DNA of 64,000 bases, from positions 1 through 64,000 of the forward strand of contig NZ_RHOP01000005.1 of NCBI RefSeq assembly GCF_003946575.1. The letters are read 5' to 3'. The DNA comes from Companilactobacillus jidongensis (GTDB lineage: Bacteria; Bacillota; Bacilli; Lactobacillales; Lactobacillaceae). The translations under genes and the position numbers were made by a program. The notes under the pieces are model-generated. The model made no database searches, was not told where the DNA came from, and saw only the letters and a program-made list of their open reading frames with translations. This document shows, in pieces, positions 18,667-26,735 of the stretch (positions are counted from its first letter, which is position 1; every line of letters begins with the position of its first letter).

Positions 18667-20052
18667 TCAGATTTTTTCTTCTGAAATATCAAATCCATTC
18701 GTCAAAACAGCTTTAGTATTTTTGACTTTATTCTTGGCTTTAGCATTTTTAGCTTTGACAAATTTAGGTGAAGTTTCTGGCGCCCAGATCTGGCAAACGA
18801 CGCCTCCGATCAATAAGGAAATCAAGCAAACAAACAATGTAGCATAAACACCAAAATGACTTGTAATAATTGGTAGAAGGAATGTTCCTAATGCAGCTCC
18901 AACACAACTGATTGCGATAACTGCACCAAGTCCCGTCCCTCTTAAACGTGTGTCAAACAATTCTGATGGATATGGGTTTTCCAAAATAACGGCCGCAGAT
19001 AAAACGACTGCAAATATTGAAAAGATGATCATTGTGATTGAAGCAGGGGCAGATTGCCATATGATCATGACAGCCAAGGCTGCTGCTGCAGTGTAGAAAG
19101 TAGATACAATGAAAAACTTTCTAGAAATATAATTGAATATAAGAACACCCAGACAAGCTCCAACAATCTGAAAAACATTATATAAAATACCCGAGACGGC
19201 TGGATTTCCAATATTCATATTTTCTGTTAACAAGGGCAAGAAAATTCCAATTCCAAAAAATGGGAAGACTTGACAGGCATAAAAAATACCACCTACCACC
19301 ACATTACGAAATACTCCTGGGCGTAATAACTCACTCCAAGAAACTGGCTCATCATTATCAACTTCATCTGATTCATTCGTTATAGTGCACTCTTCTCCTA
19401 ATTCTTGATGAATCAAACGAAGTGCTTCTTCTTTTCTACCGACTGAGGCCAACCAACTAGGAGACTCTGGAATACTTATGACCAACCGAGAAACCGCTGC
19501 AATTAGACCCGGAATGGCAGATGAAATAATGATCCAACGCCAAGTATTATCTCCAAGACCAGTAATAAATGTACCTGCTAGATAAGATGCCACAAAGCCA
19601 CTCATCCAAAAGATAATCATATAACTTTGAAATCGTGATCCATATTTTGTTGGGAACCATTCAGACAATATAGCATTTCCTATTGTATAATCAATGGCAA
19701 TCGAGATACCAATTCCCACTCTCAGAATAAATAAAATGATCACATTTGATACGAAAAACTGTGCTAATGAAAGAATTGTAAAAAGAATCATGTGACTAAC
19801 AAACAATGGTCGACGACCAATTTTATCAGCGATATTACCTACTATCAAACTTCCAAACAAACCAATCAAGGTACCTGCTCCTAAAAGCCCCACCCAAAAA
19901 CTGGATAGATTCAATGGACCAGTCGCTTTGGTCAAAGCTGTACCGGCAATTCCTAGGGCATACCCACAGGCGATTTGTCCAAGTACTACACATAAAAAGA
20001 TTCGTTTATGGACTGAGGATAAGGCTGCTTCTTTATAGCTCTTTTCATCCAC
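18667..20052 (-). CDS. MFS transporter, sugar-porter/aromatic-acid symporter-like
   Basis: A 461-aa major facilitator with twelve hydrophobic segments. The loop 2-3 motif GNIADKIGRRPLF and the related motif in the second half are in place, and the cytoplasmic linker is around residues 200-230. Start is GTG at 20052 with AAGGAGG upstream. It is the last gene of the hypD operon, 47 bases after the TIM-barrel gene, so it probably imports the operon substrate. This is not one of the usual proline permease families, and the lysine-rich C-terminal tail is odd. Transported molecule unknown; hydroxyproline or a derivative is the natural guess. Confidence 0.85.
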   Translation of the reverse strand: MDEKSYKEAALSSVHKRIFLCVVLGQIACGYALGIAGTALTKATGPLNLSSFWVGLLGAGTLIGLFGSLIVGNIADKIGRRPLFVSHMILFTILSLAQFFVSNVIILFILRVGIGISIAIDYTIGNAILSEWFPTKYGSRFQSYMIIFWMSGFVASYLAGTFITGLGDNTWRWIIISSAIPGLIAAVSRLVISIPESPSWLASVGRKEEALRLIHQELGEECTITNESDEVDNDEPVSWSELLRPGVFRNVVVGGIFYACQVFPFFGIGIFLPLLTENMNIGNPAVSGILYNVFQIVGACLGVLIFNYISRKFFIVSTFYTAAAALAVMIIWQSAPASITMIIFSIFAVVLSAAVILENPYPSELFDTRLRGTGLGAVIAISCVGAALGTFLLPIITSHFGVYATLFVCLISLLIGGVVCQIWAPETSPKFVKAKNAKAKNKVKNTKAVLTNGFDISEEKI

Positions 20053-20099
20053 TACTATTTTCCTCCTTTGTTGAAAACTAAAGGTGCATCAAGCATGTC

Positions 20100-21014
20100 T
20101 TAACGATTTTTTAGTCCAACATTCAGAGTGTTACGAAGGTAATCTATACTATCTGTACATGCCTTCAATTCTTTTTTACGTGCTTCTTCCATACTGTCGT
20201 CACCGATCTCAGATTCTACTTCAAATGTTAAACGACTTACATTAGATTTTTCACGCAATGTACGTAGTACTTTTGTTTCATCAATATCACCTTGTCCAAT
20301 CGGAGAACCGATAGAATGAAGTCCATCTGGATCTACCTTTAGTTTGAGGTCGCATAAATGGACGCAGTTAGCATAGGGAGCCATCTTGTTGATACATTCC
20401 TCAGGTCCTTCTAACACATTCATAGAATTCATCGTATCTATACATGCACCTACGTTAGGATTGTTTAATTTATCCACTAACCAAATTACTTCATCCGCGT
20501 ATAGATCACAGTGATTCTCTAGAGACATCTTTAATCCCAATTTATCTAATAAAGGAAGATTTTCTTTAAATTCATCATAGCGTTTGCTCAATTGTTTCAT
20601 CACATCTGGGTCGAAACAAGTACCATAGATTGGATGTGGGCGGTCAATATCCAAACTAAACTTCACTAGATCTGCTCCCATAGCTTTACCATTCAACAAC
20701 GCATCTTTAACTGTTGAATTTACACGTGGGTCACAAGGTGCATTAAAGGAAACATTGTATTCTAAGTATAAGCCATGATCTTCAGCTGCTTTTTTAACTT
20801 TAGCTAGATGCTCAGGCTCTAAAGAAATTAAATCAACATTTGTGATATGTAAACCGTCTAATCCCCATTCCACGGCACGATCCATTAGTTGGAATAAATC
20901 AATGCTTTGTTCAAAGGTGTGATCTTCAGAAAAGCCCCAACTTTCTCCTAAACCATGTAAATGTAAGGTATAAGTGTGCATTCCTAGTTGAATTGGTCTA
21001 TTATAATTGCTCAT
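20100..21014 (-). CDS. Xylose isomerase-like TIM-barrel protein of the hypD operon
   Basis: A 304-aa AP_endonuc_2-type TIM barrel. The likely metal ligands are in SLENHCD, CIDTMNS, VHLCDLK and FEVESE. GGGAG precedes the ATG. It lies between the pyrroline-5-carboxylate reductase and the MFS transporter. No step of the known hydroxyproline-to-proline route needs such an enzyme, so it hints at an added reaction on a modified substrate (for example isomerisation or epimerisation of a hydroxyproline conjugate or sugar). It is only distantly similar to the other TIM barrel at 9936. Function not recognised. Confidence 0.8.
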   Translation of the reverse strand: MSNYNRPIQLGMHTYTLHLHGLGESWGFSEDHTFEQSIDLFQLMDRAVEWGLDGLHITNVDLISLEPEHLAKVKKAAEDHGLYLEYNVSFNAPCDPRVNSTVKDALLNGKAMGADLVKFSLDIDRPHPIYGTCFDPDVMKQLSKRYDEFKENLPLLDKLGLKMSLENHCDLYADEVIWLVDKLNNPNVGACIDTMNSMNVLEGPEECINKMAPYANCVHLCDLKLKVDPDGLHSIGSPIGQGDIDETKVLRTLREKSNVSRLTFEVESEIGDDSMEEARKKELKACTDSIDYLRNTLNVGLKNR

Positions 21015-21136
21015 GTTTTATTCTCCCTTTTTTATCTGTGATTGTTTTATTGATTCGATATGATGCAACTTACTCTGCTGAATAATTCTTTTCCTTCTTT
21101 TAATTGCTCAACTCCTCTACGATTTTTTTCCATTAT

Positions 21137-21958
21137 TTAAGATTTACTGACACTCGAGGTCTGACCTAATTCTTTACATCGTTCTACCGAAACGTTTACA
21201 AACTCTCGATAGAGATCGTCAAATCCCATAGATTCTATTTTTTCTAAGGCTGTAACTGTGGCACCACCAGGCAATCGTAAAGCTGTTTCAAGATCTTTTA
21301 GGCTTATATCAGAATTGAGAATCATTTCTCCGCTCCCCTTCATGGTTTGAGCGAACAATTTGACTGCCGTGTCTGAATCTAAACCTAACCCTTTGGCTTC
21401 TTCAACCATTAGATTTGCAACATGATAGAAAAAGCCAGGCGCTGATCCATTAAAAGGTAAAACTTCGGCCATCATGCCATCTGGTACTTCTTCAACGAGA
21501 CCACATAAACTCAAAATCTCTGTGGCTTTTTGGACGTCTTTGTCACTGCAATTTACGTCACGAGAGACAGCAAATGCCCCTTCTCCAACCTGTGAACTCA
21601 TATTTGGCATACAGATAATAACCTTACTATCTTTTCCAAGGTGATCTTTGTACCAGTCTTGTTCAACTCCTGTCACAACCGACAATAGTAATTGTCCTGG
21701 TCTGTAACTAGCAGCTAATTCATCGATAATGAACCCTGCTACTTTGGGCGTCACTCCTAAAACAAGTATCTCTGAATTGTCGACTAGATCACTCATTTTG
21801 TCATAAGTGACATATCCTCTTTTGGCATAAGAATCTCTAACTGCCTCGTTGATATCATAAATACCAATTTCACTAGGATCGTATGCTGGATTTAATTCTG
21901 CTCCTCTGTGCATTGCTTGAATAATATTCCCTGCTGCAATAAAACCATAATGTAACAT
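21137..21958 (-). CDS. proC: Pyrroline-5-carboxylate reductase
   Basis: It reduces delta-1-pyrroline-5-carboxylate to L-proline with NAD(P)H. The N-terminal dinucleotide motif is YGFIAAGNIIQAM; the conserved catalytic and dimerisation stretch LPFNGSAPGFFYH and the C-terminal LRLPGGATVTALEKIE match the P5CR signature. The ATG at 21958 is preferred to an upstream in-frame start because AGGAGG lies seven bases before it. It starts 22 bases after the activase, and its place next to a glycyl radical enzyme is the key evidence that the latter produces P5C from hydroxyproline. Confidence 0.93.
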   Translation of the reverse strand: MLHYGFIAAGNIIQAMHRGAELNPAYDPSEIGIYDINEAVRDSYAKRGYVTYDKMSDLVDNSEILVLGVTPKVAGFIIDELAASYRPGQLLLSVVTGVEQDWYKDHLGKDSKVIICMPNMSSQVGEGAFAVSRDVNCSDKDVQKATEILSLCGLVEEVPDGMMAEVLPFNGSAPGFFYHVANLMVEEAKGLGLDSDTAVKLFAQTMKGSGEMILNSDISLKDLETALRLPGGATVTALEKIESMGFDDLYREFVNVSVERCKELGQTSSVSKS

Positions 21959-21979
21959 TAAGACGCCTCCTATAGGCAA

Positions 21980-22771
21980 TTAAATTATTGTTTTTATATA
22001 ATTATTTGTGATGCTCTGACACCATTCCATATGTTGTTCTGATGGGGTTTCCATGTTCTCTAATTCATAATTTATACCAAGTTTACGATAAGTATCAGTC
22101 CCGTAGCGATGATACGGTAACAGTTGTAAATGATGCACTTTGGGTAATTTCTCCAGGAATTGCCCAAGAGCTTCCAGCTCTTCCTCAGAATCATTAACAC
22201 CGGGAATCAATGGCCGACGAATGATCAATTTGAAATTAGGTAAATCAAGGCTACCAGCTTTTTTAATATTGTTTAAGATAATTTCATTTCTAACGCCAGT
22301 AAATTCTCTATGTTTTGATCCATCCATTAATTTTAAGTCTACAAACGCTGTATTTAAGCACGATAGAATCGGTTCGATTCTTCTCCAACTGCTATAAAAT
22401 GACGTTTCAACTGCGGTGTTGATACCTTCCTTGCAAGCTTCTTTGACTAAGGCTGCTACAAATTCTGGTTGAAATAACATTTCACCACCAGAAACGGTCA
22501 ATCCCCCGCCAGAATGAAAGTAAAAAGGAATATCTTTCCGAACCTCTTCCATCACTTCTTCGACAGTCATAATACTGCCATAAGTGATCTTGCCGTCTTT
22601 AGTCGTTTCGATCTTTTCATTCATACCTTCAGGGGTAGAACACCACTTGCACCGCAAAGGACAACCTTTCATAAAGACTACTGTTCTTAACCCATCCCCA
22701 TCATAAATCGAACTTTTTTCAATTCGTAAGACTGTGCCAGTCAGATCTCTCCCTTCATATTCTTGATACAT
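21980..22771 (-). CDS. hypE: Glycyl-radical-enzyme activating protein (radical SAM)
   Basis: This radical SAM enzyme abstracts hydrogen from the glycyl residue of the partner enzyme encoded just upstream. The 4Fe-4S ligands are in CPLRCKWC (C-x3-C-x2-C), followed by the glycine-rich SAM-binding GGGLTVSGGEM. At 263 aa it resembles compact PflA. The Cys-rich ferredoxin-like insert that many GRE activases carry directly after the CxxxCxxC motif is missing; the stretch there has no Cys. AAAGGGG precedes the ATG. The symbol follows from the HypD pairing and is less certain than the family. Confidence 0.92.
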   Translation of the reverse strand: MYQEYEGRDLTGTVLRIEKSSIYDGDGLRTVVFMKGCPLRCKWCSTPEGMNEKIETTKDGKITYGSIMTVEEVMEEVRKDIPFYFHSGGGLTVSGGEMLFQPEFVAALVKEACKEGINTAVETSFYSSWRRIEPILSCLNTAFVDLKLMDGSKHREFTGVRNEIILNNIKKAGSLDLPNFKLIIRRPLIPGVNDSEEELEALGQFLEKLPKVHHLQLLPYHRYGTDTYRKLGINYELENMETPSEQHMEWCQSITNNYIKTII

Positions 22772-22815
22772 ATTAAACGACCCCTTTCAAATAGAGCACC
22801 AAAACTTATATTCCA

Positions 22816-25197
22816 TTAACCAAATTGATCAATTTCTGTTCGTTGGATAATGTCATCTTGAATATCTTTTCCTAGTTCTACAAAGAAAGCAGTATAACCA
22901 GCAACTCTGACTAACAAATCGCGATGATCTTTTGGATGAACTTGAGCATCCTCCAAGATTGCACGGTTGACGATGTTATATTGGGTATGATAAATGTCCA
23001 GGGTACATTGTGTTTTTAACATTACCATCATGTTATTCAAGCCTTTATCGCCCTCAAGCATCTTTGGATCTAGTTTTAAGTTCATTTGCGTACCTTGAGT
23101 AAAACGTGCGTGTGGTAAATTGCTAACAGACTTCAATAAGGCAGTAGCACCTTTGACATCAGTTCCACCGGTAGCACCGATACCATCTGCAAGTGGCAAC
23201 CATGCTTTACGGCCTGATGGTAAAGCGCCAACGCTTTTACCGATTGGAACATTACCAGATACTGGTAACATTCCTGCCGTCAAATGACCGAATGGAGAAT
23301 TATAGGTTTCAATTTGATCAACTAAGTAGGTGTAAATCTTGCTGGCAAACTTATCCACATAAGAATCATCATTGCCGTATTTAGGAGCTGACATGCAGAG
23401 ATCTTGTATCTCATCATATCCTTCAAAATTATGCTCTAAGGCTTCACACAGTTCTTCCATAGTTATCTTTTTTTCATCAAAGATTAATGATTTGACAGCC
23501 GCAACAGAATTGATGATATCAGCTTGTCCAATAATATTGATACCATTACCAACATTAAATGTTGCACCACCGTTCGCATAATCTTTACCAGTAACCATGC
23601 AGTTTGGATAAGTCAACGATAATGCGGCTACAGGGCGATAGTTCTCACTCAAGTAATCTAAGTAGGAATTCATCGTAGCCATGGTATGAACAAAGTAATC
23701 AATCTGCTTTTTGACGGCAGTTATAAATTCATCAAAAGTTTTAAATGTTTTAGGATCACCCGTTTGAATAGAAATTAATTTCCCTGTTTTACGACTCCTC
23801 CCGTTATTCATGACCATATCAATAACTCCACCCATACTGATCTCACCAATGTCCGTATAGGATTTCAAGCGACCTTCAAGATTGGTTTCAACGCAACCAC
23901 ATGGCGTCCAATCCCATGCTTGAGATAGTGGAACACCTTTGTTCAATAGCATCTTGATACCCGCATCATCATGATAAACTGCCGGCATTGTACGGCCCAT
24001 TCGAATACACTCGGCCGCTTTTCTTAAGAAGGAATCTGGGTTTTTGGCCATATTATAACGAACCGTCATATTAGGTTCTTTCAACGCTGTATCCATAGTT
24101 GCTTGGATCGTCATGTATGACAAATCATTAACCGCATCTCTACTATCTTTGTCGATACCACCTGCTGTGACTTGAACGGTCATATTATAACCAGCTGAGA
24201 AGGCGGCACTTTCTCCATCTTGGAACAAGCCCATTTCTGCAATTTTAATCCAGAAACAATCGAGTAATTCTTGTGCTTCTTCCTTAGTCATGACTCCTTC
24301 TTCAATATCTTTGTTGTAGTAATCAATGAGATATTGATCCATCCGTCCTAAGTTATATGAAGAAGCATTTTGTTCCATAAAAAGACAGAATTCGTAGGTC
24401 AGCATACTTTGTAAAGCTTCGTAATAGTTACGTGGTGGGTTTTCGGGAACACGGCGATTCACTTCTGCAATTTTTAGTAGTTCAGCTTTTCGCGTTTCAT
24501 CGTTTGTCTCTTTAGCTAATTTTTCGGCTAAATCCGCATGGCGATTAGCCAAAGCGATAATACCTTCTGCCGTGATGATGAGTGATTTATAGAAAGTAAT
24601 TTGTTTAAGAACATCTTCTCCATCAGCATCGTCTAAGCTAACCAACTTTTGTTCAGCTTCCTTTTTGATACCGCCAATTCCCTTTTTCAAAAGTGTTCTC
24701 CAGCCAGGTGTGTTTTCACCATAACCACGAACAAACTTTTTATCGACGTACAGCATGCCGCCATCTCGCATAGTTCTAACATCGTCTGGCATCATGGCAT
24801 TCCAACGATCTAAAACACATTTACCTCGCCAATATGGAGCAACGTCTTCCATGAACAGTTTCTTATTTTCTTCAGATAAATAAAAAGGATCATACTTACG
24901 GGTACTGATTGTATCCAACTCTTTTTCAATAACCGAACAGGCAGAATCTGGATTTAAGATACCCGCACGTGGTTTAAAAGCCACTCCACCTACAAGAAGT
25001 TCATTATCCTGGATATAGATTGGTTTATTTTCATAAACATTTTTCATTGCCGTTGCTTTTTGGATTTGCCACGGTTGTCCTTCTGTCGCTTTAAAAGCTT
25101 CAGTGACATAATAAGCATCTGAAATGTCCATCTCTACACGGTGAGACAGGTAGTTGTCTCTTAATGCATTTATTCGATTCATATATTCTTGTGACAT
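22816..25197 (-). CDS. hypD: Glycyl radical enzyme, probable trans-4-hydroxy-L-proline dehydratase
   Basis: An oxygen-sensitive glycyl radical enzyme of 793 aa. The thiyl Cys is Cys435 in TPCGCVETN, with the dehydratase-type Glu two residues later (CVE). The radical glycine is Gly767 in RVAGYTAFF near the C-terminus. Length and both positions are within two residues of those I recall for C. difficile HypD (Cys434, Gly765). The ATG at 25197 follows AAAGGAG. The following activase and P5C reductase fit the known route hydroxyproline to P5C to proline, whereas a choline lyase would come with microcompartment genes, which are absent. Alternatives are another GCVE-type dehydratase such as a glycerol or propanediol dehydratase. 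Residues that read out the substrate were not checked in a structure. Confidence 0.88.
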   Translation of the reverse strand: MSQEYMNRINALRDNYLSHRVEMDISDAYYVTEAFKATEGQPWQIQKATAMKNVYENKPIYIQDNELLVGGVAFKPRAGILNPDSACSVIEKELDTISTRKYDPFYLSEENKKLFMEDVAPYWRGKCVLDRWNAMMPDDVRTMRDGGMLYVDKKFVRGYGENTPGWRTLLKKGIGGIKKEAEQKLVSLDDADGEDVLKQITFYKSLIITAEGIIALANRHADLAEKLAKETNDETRKAELLKIAEVNRRVPENPPRNYYEALQSMLTYEFCLFMEQNASSYNLGRMDQYLIDYYNKDIEEGVMTKEEAQELLDCFWIKIAEMGLFQDGESAAFSAGYNMTVQVTAGGIDKDSRDAVNDLSYMTIQATMDTALKEPNMTVRYNMAKNPDSFLRKAAECIRMGRTMPAVYHDDAGIKMLLNKGVPLSQAWDWTPCGCVETNLEGRLKSYTDIGEISMGGVIDMVMNNGRSRKTGKLISIQTGDPKTFKTFDEFITAVKKQIDYFVHTMATMNSYLDYLSENYRPVAALSLTYPNCMVTGKDYANGGATFNVGNGINIIGQADIINSVAAVKSLIFDEKKITMEELCEALEHNFEGYDEIQDLCMSAPKYGNDDSYVDKFASKIYTYLVDQIETYNSPFGHLTAGMLPVSGNVPIGKSVGALPSGRKAWLPLADGIGATGGTDVKGATALLKSVSNLPHARFTQGTQMNLKLDPKMLEGDKGLNNMMVMLKTQCTLDIYHTQYNIVNRAILEDAQVHPKDHRDLLVRVAGYTAFFVELGKDIQDDIIQRTEIDQFG

Positions 25198-25390
25198 AGC
25201 ATGTTCTCCTTTTTCTCGTGGCTCCTCTTTTATTATCATTCTGGTTATCATTTTTGATTGAGGCGATTGGTTTCGTGCTTTCCATTAAAAACAGAACAAT
25301 TACAACCACAGTCCAATTTTATATGTGTCAACTTTTTTGCCTCGGTTGAATTGTAGCATCATTCACAATGTCATGTACAATAGCAATTTT

Positions 25391-25404
25391 GTATAGTGTT
25401 ATAC
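25391..25404. promoter_or_regulatory. LysR-type dyad operator
   Basis: GTATA-N4-TATAC is a perfect inverted repeat with the ATAC/GTAT ends typical of LysR recognition sites. It lies about 190 bases before hypD and 240 before the divergent LysR gene. Confidence 0.55.
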
Positions 25405-25497
25405 GGATGATAAATGGCTTGGTTACGTATCCATTATTGCTTTTATAGCATGTTAGGAATAAACTAATACTAATTAAACGATTGTGATATAAATATT

Positions 25498-25511
25498 TAG
25501 AAGCGCTTTCA
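25498..25511. promoter_or_regulatory. cre-like CcpA site
   Basis: TAGAAGCGCTTTCA matches 12 of 14 positions of the Gram-positive cre consensus, including the central CG and the flanking AAGCGCTTTC. It suggests catabolite control of the LysR gene and possibly hypD. Confidence 0.6.
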
Positions 25512-25644
25512 AAAAATAAATTTTACCGTATTTTCTTTTATCGTTAACCTTCATTCTGTGTCAATTTTGAACTATTAATCAGAATGAGATTTTTAAAAAA
25601 CTTTTAACTAACATTAAAAATCAAGTCTTTATGGGGTGCTTTAT

Positions 25645-26556
25645 ATGGATTTAAAACAAATTGAATATTTCTTTTCTGTTGCAGAGATGGGAAATATTAC
25701 CAAAGCGGCAGAACTTCACTATACATCTCAACCCACTGTTAGCCGACAACTCTTAGTTTTAGAAAAAGAATTAGGCTATTCTTTGTTTGATCGTGATAGT
25801 AAACCTCTTGAGCTGACCAAAGCAGGTCAAATTTTTTATGATGGGATGAAAGAGGCACTATCTAAAATCAATAACACTGTTGATATCGCACAAAATGCTG
25901 CGGAAGAAAATAATAATTCTCTCTCCATAGCTTTCCAGTCGGGATACTATTCTGAATACTTGTTATTCCCTGTCATTGATTATTTTCGTAAAATTTATCC
26001 AAATATTCATATTCGATTCTCTAAGCTGATGTCTATAGAAATGATGAACGGTTTAAAAAATGAAAGTATCGACATTTGTATCGGTCGCGCCTTTAAACAT
26101 TGGGTAGACGCGGGATTCAATGTTCAAGAACTAAAAAAAATAGACACACAAATCGTCATGTCTAATAAACATCGCCTAGCTACCAAAGATTCCCTTGATT
26201 ATACTGATCTAGAAGGTGAAACTTTTTACCTCACTTCACCAAACGGTCATCAAATCCATGAAATTTTTAAAGACCATTGTTCTCTTGCTAATGTTAACCA
26301 ATTCCAAGTTTCCAACTCCGAAATTGCTTATTTTAAAGTACTGGCCTATAACGGCTTAACATTGTCAGATCCTGATGATCCGTCCTGGAAAAATAGTCCA
26401 TACTATCACTCTATTTCGATTTCATCTTTTTATACGGATTCTTGTGTTTGTGTAACTACTCCTACCAATTTGAATCCTACGATCAAATTATTCAAAGATT
26501 TTCTTGCAACCTTTATGAAAAGACAATTGGCCCTCAGCCCTTCCCAAGTGAATTAA
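25645..26556 (+). CDS. LysR-family regulator, probable activator of the hypD operon
   Basis: A 303-aa LysR regulator with the N-terminal winged helix (MDLKQIEYFFSVAEMGNITKAAELHYTSQPTVSRQL, shown only by its position at residues 1-36) and a C-terminal co-inducer domain. The ATG at 25645 is preferred over a GTG nine bases upstream because that GTG is part of the Shine-Dalgarno TGGGGTG. It is divergent from hypD across a region with a matching dyad, the standard layout for a LysR that controls its neighbour. The inducer would be hydroxyproline or a related compound (inference). Confidence 0.9.
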   Translation: MDLKQIEYFFSVAEMGNITKAAELHYTSQPTVSRQLLVLEKELGYSLFDRDSKPLELTKAGQIFYDGMKEALSKINNTVDIAQNAAEENNNSLSIAFQSGYYSEYLLFPVIDYFRKIYPNIHIRFSKLMSIEMMNGLKNESIDICIGRAFKHWVDAGFNVQELKKIDTQIVMSNKHRLATKDSLDYTDLEGETFYLTSPNGHQIHEIFKDHCSLANVNQFQVSNSEIAYFKVLAYNGLTLSDPDDPSWKNSPYYHSISISSFYTDSCVCVTTPTNLNPTIKLFKDFLATFMKRQLALSPSQVN

Positions 26557-26641
26557 TTCATTTTATTTCTAGAGCCTTTTTAGCTAGACGAATAGTGTTG
26601 AAGTTTCTATTGGAGAAGTAAAACCAGAAAGTGCATATTCG

Positions 26642-26680
26642 AAAAAATGCGAACTGAAATTAATCAGCTCGCATTTTTTA
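26642..26680. terminator. Convergent terminator
   Basis: The stem AAAATGCGA with CGCATTTT, extended inward by CTGA/TCAG, has A and T runs on both sides. It serves the LysR gene on the plus strand and the cysteine desulfidase on the minus strand. Confidence 0.8.
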
Positions 26681-26735
26681 ATGACTTGTTTAAATTAACT
26701 ATCCACAAAATTTTCCAGGGGTTTGAAGCAATGAA

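Larger units (their letters stand above)
25198..25644. promoter_or_regulatory. Divergent control region of hypD operon and LysR gene
   Basis: This 447-base gap holds no gene. It contains TTGACA on the minus strand (25326-25331), a possible -35 box for hypD without a well-spaced -10; the LysR-type dyad GTATA-GTGT-TATAC at 25391-25404; and a cre-like box at 25498-25511. The layout, with a LysR dyad nearer the structural operon and a cre box nearer the regulator, fits substrate induction plus catabolite repression. Confidence 0.6.

Noticed and set aside
22816-25197. Reading the glycyl radical enzyme as choline TMA-lyase (CutC) or pyruvate formate-lyase
   Set aside because: PFL has a Cys-Cys pair, here only GCVE is found. 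CutC would normally come with microcompartment and acetaldehyde genes, none of which is present; the adjacent P5C reductase fits HypD.
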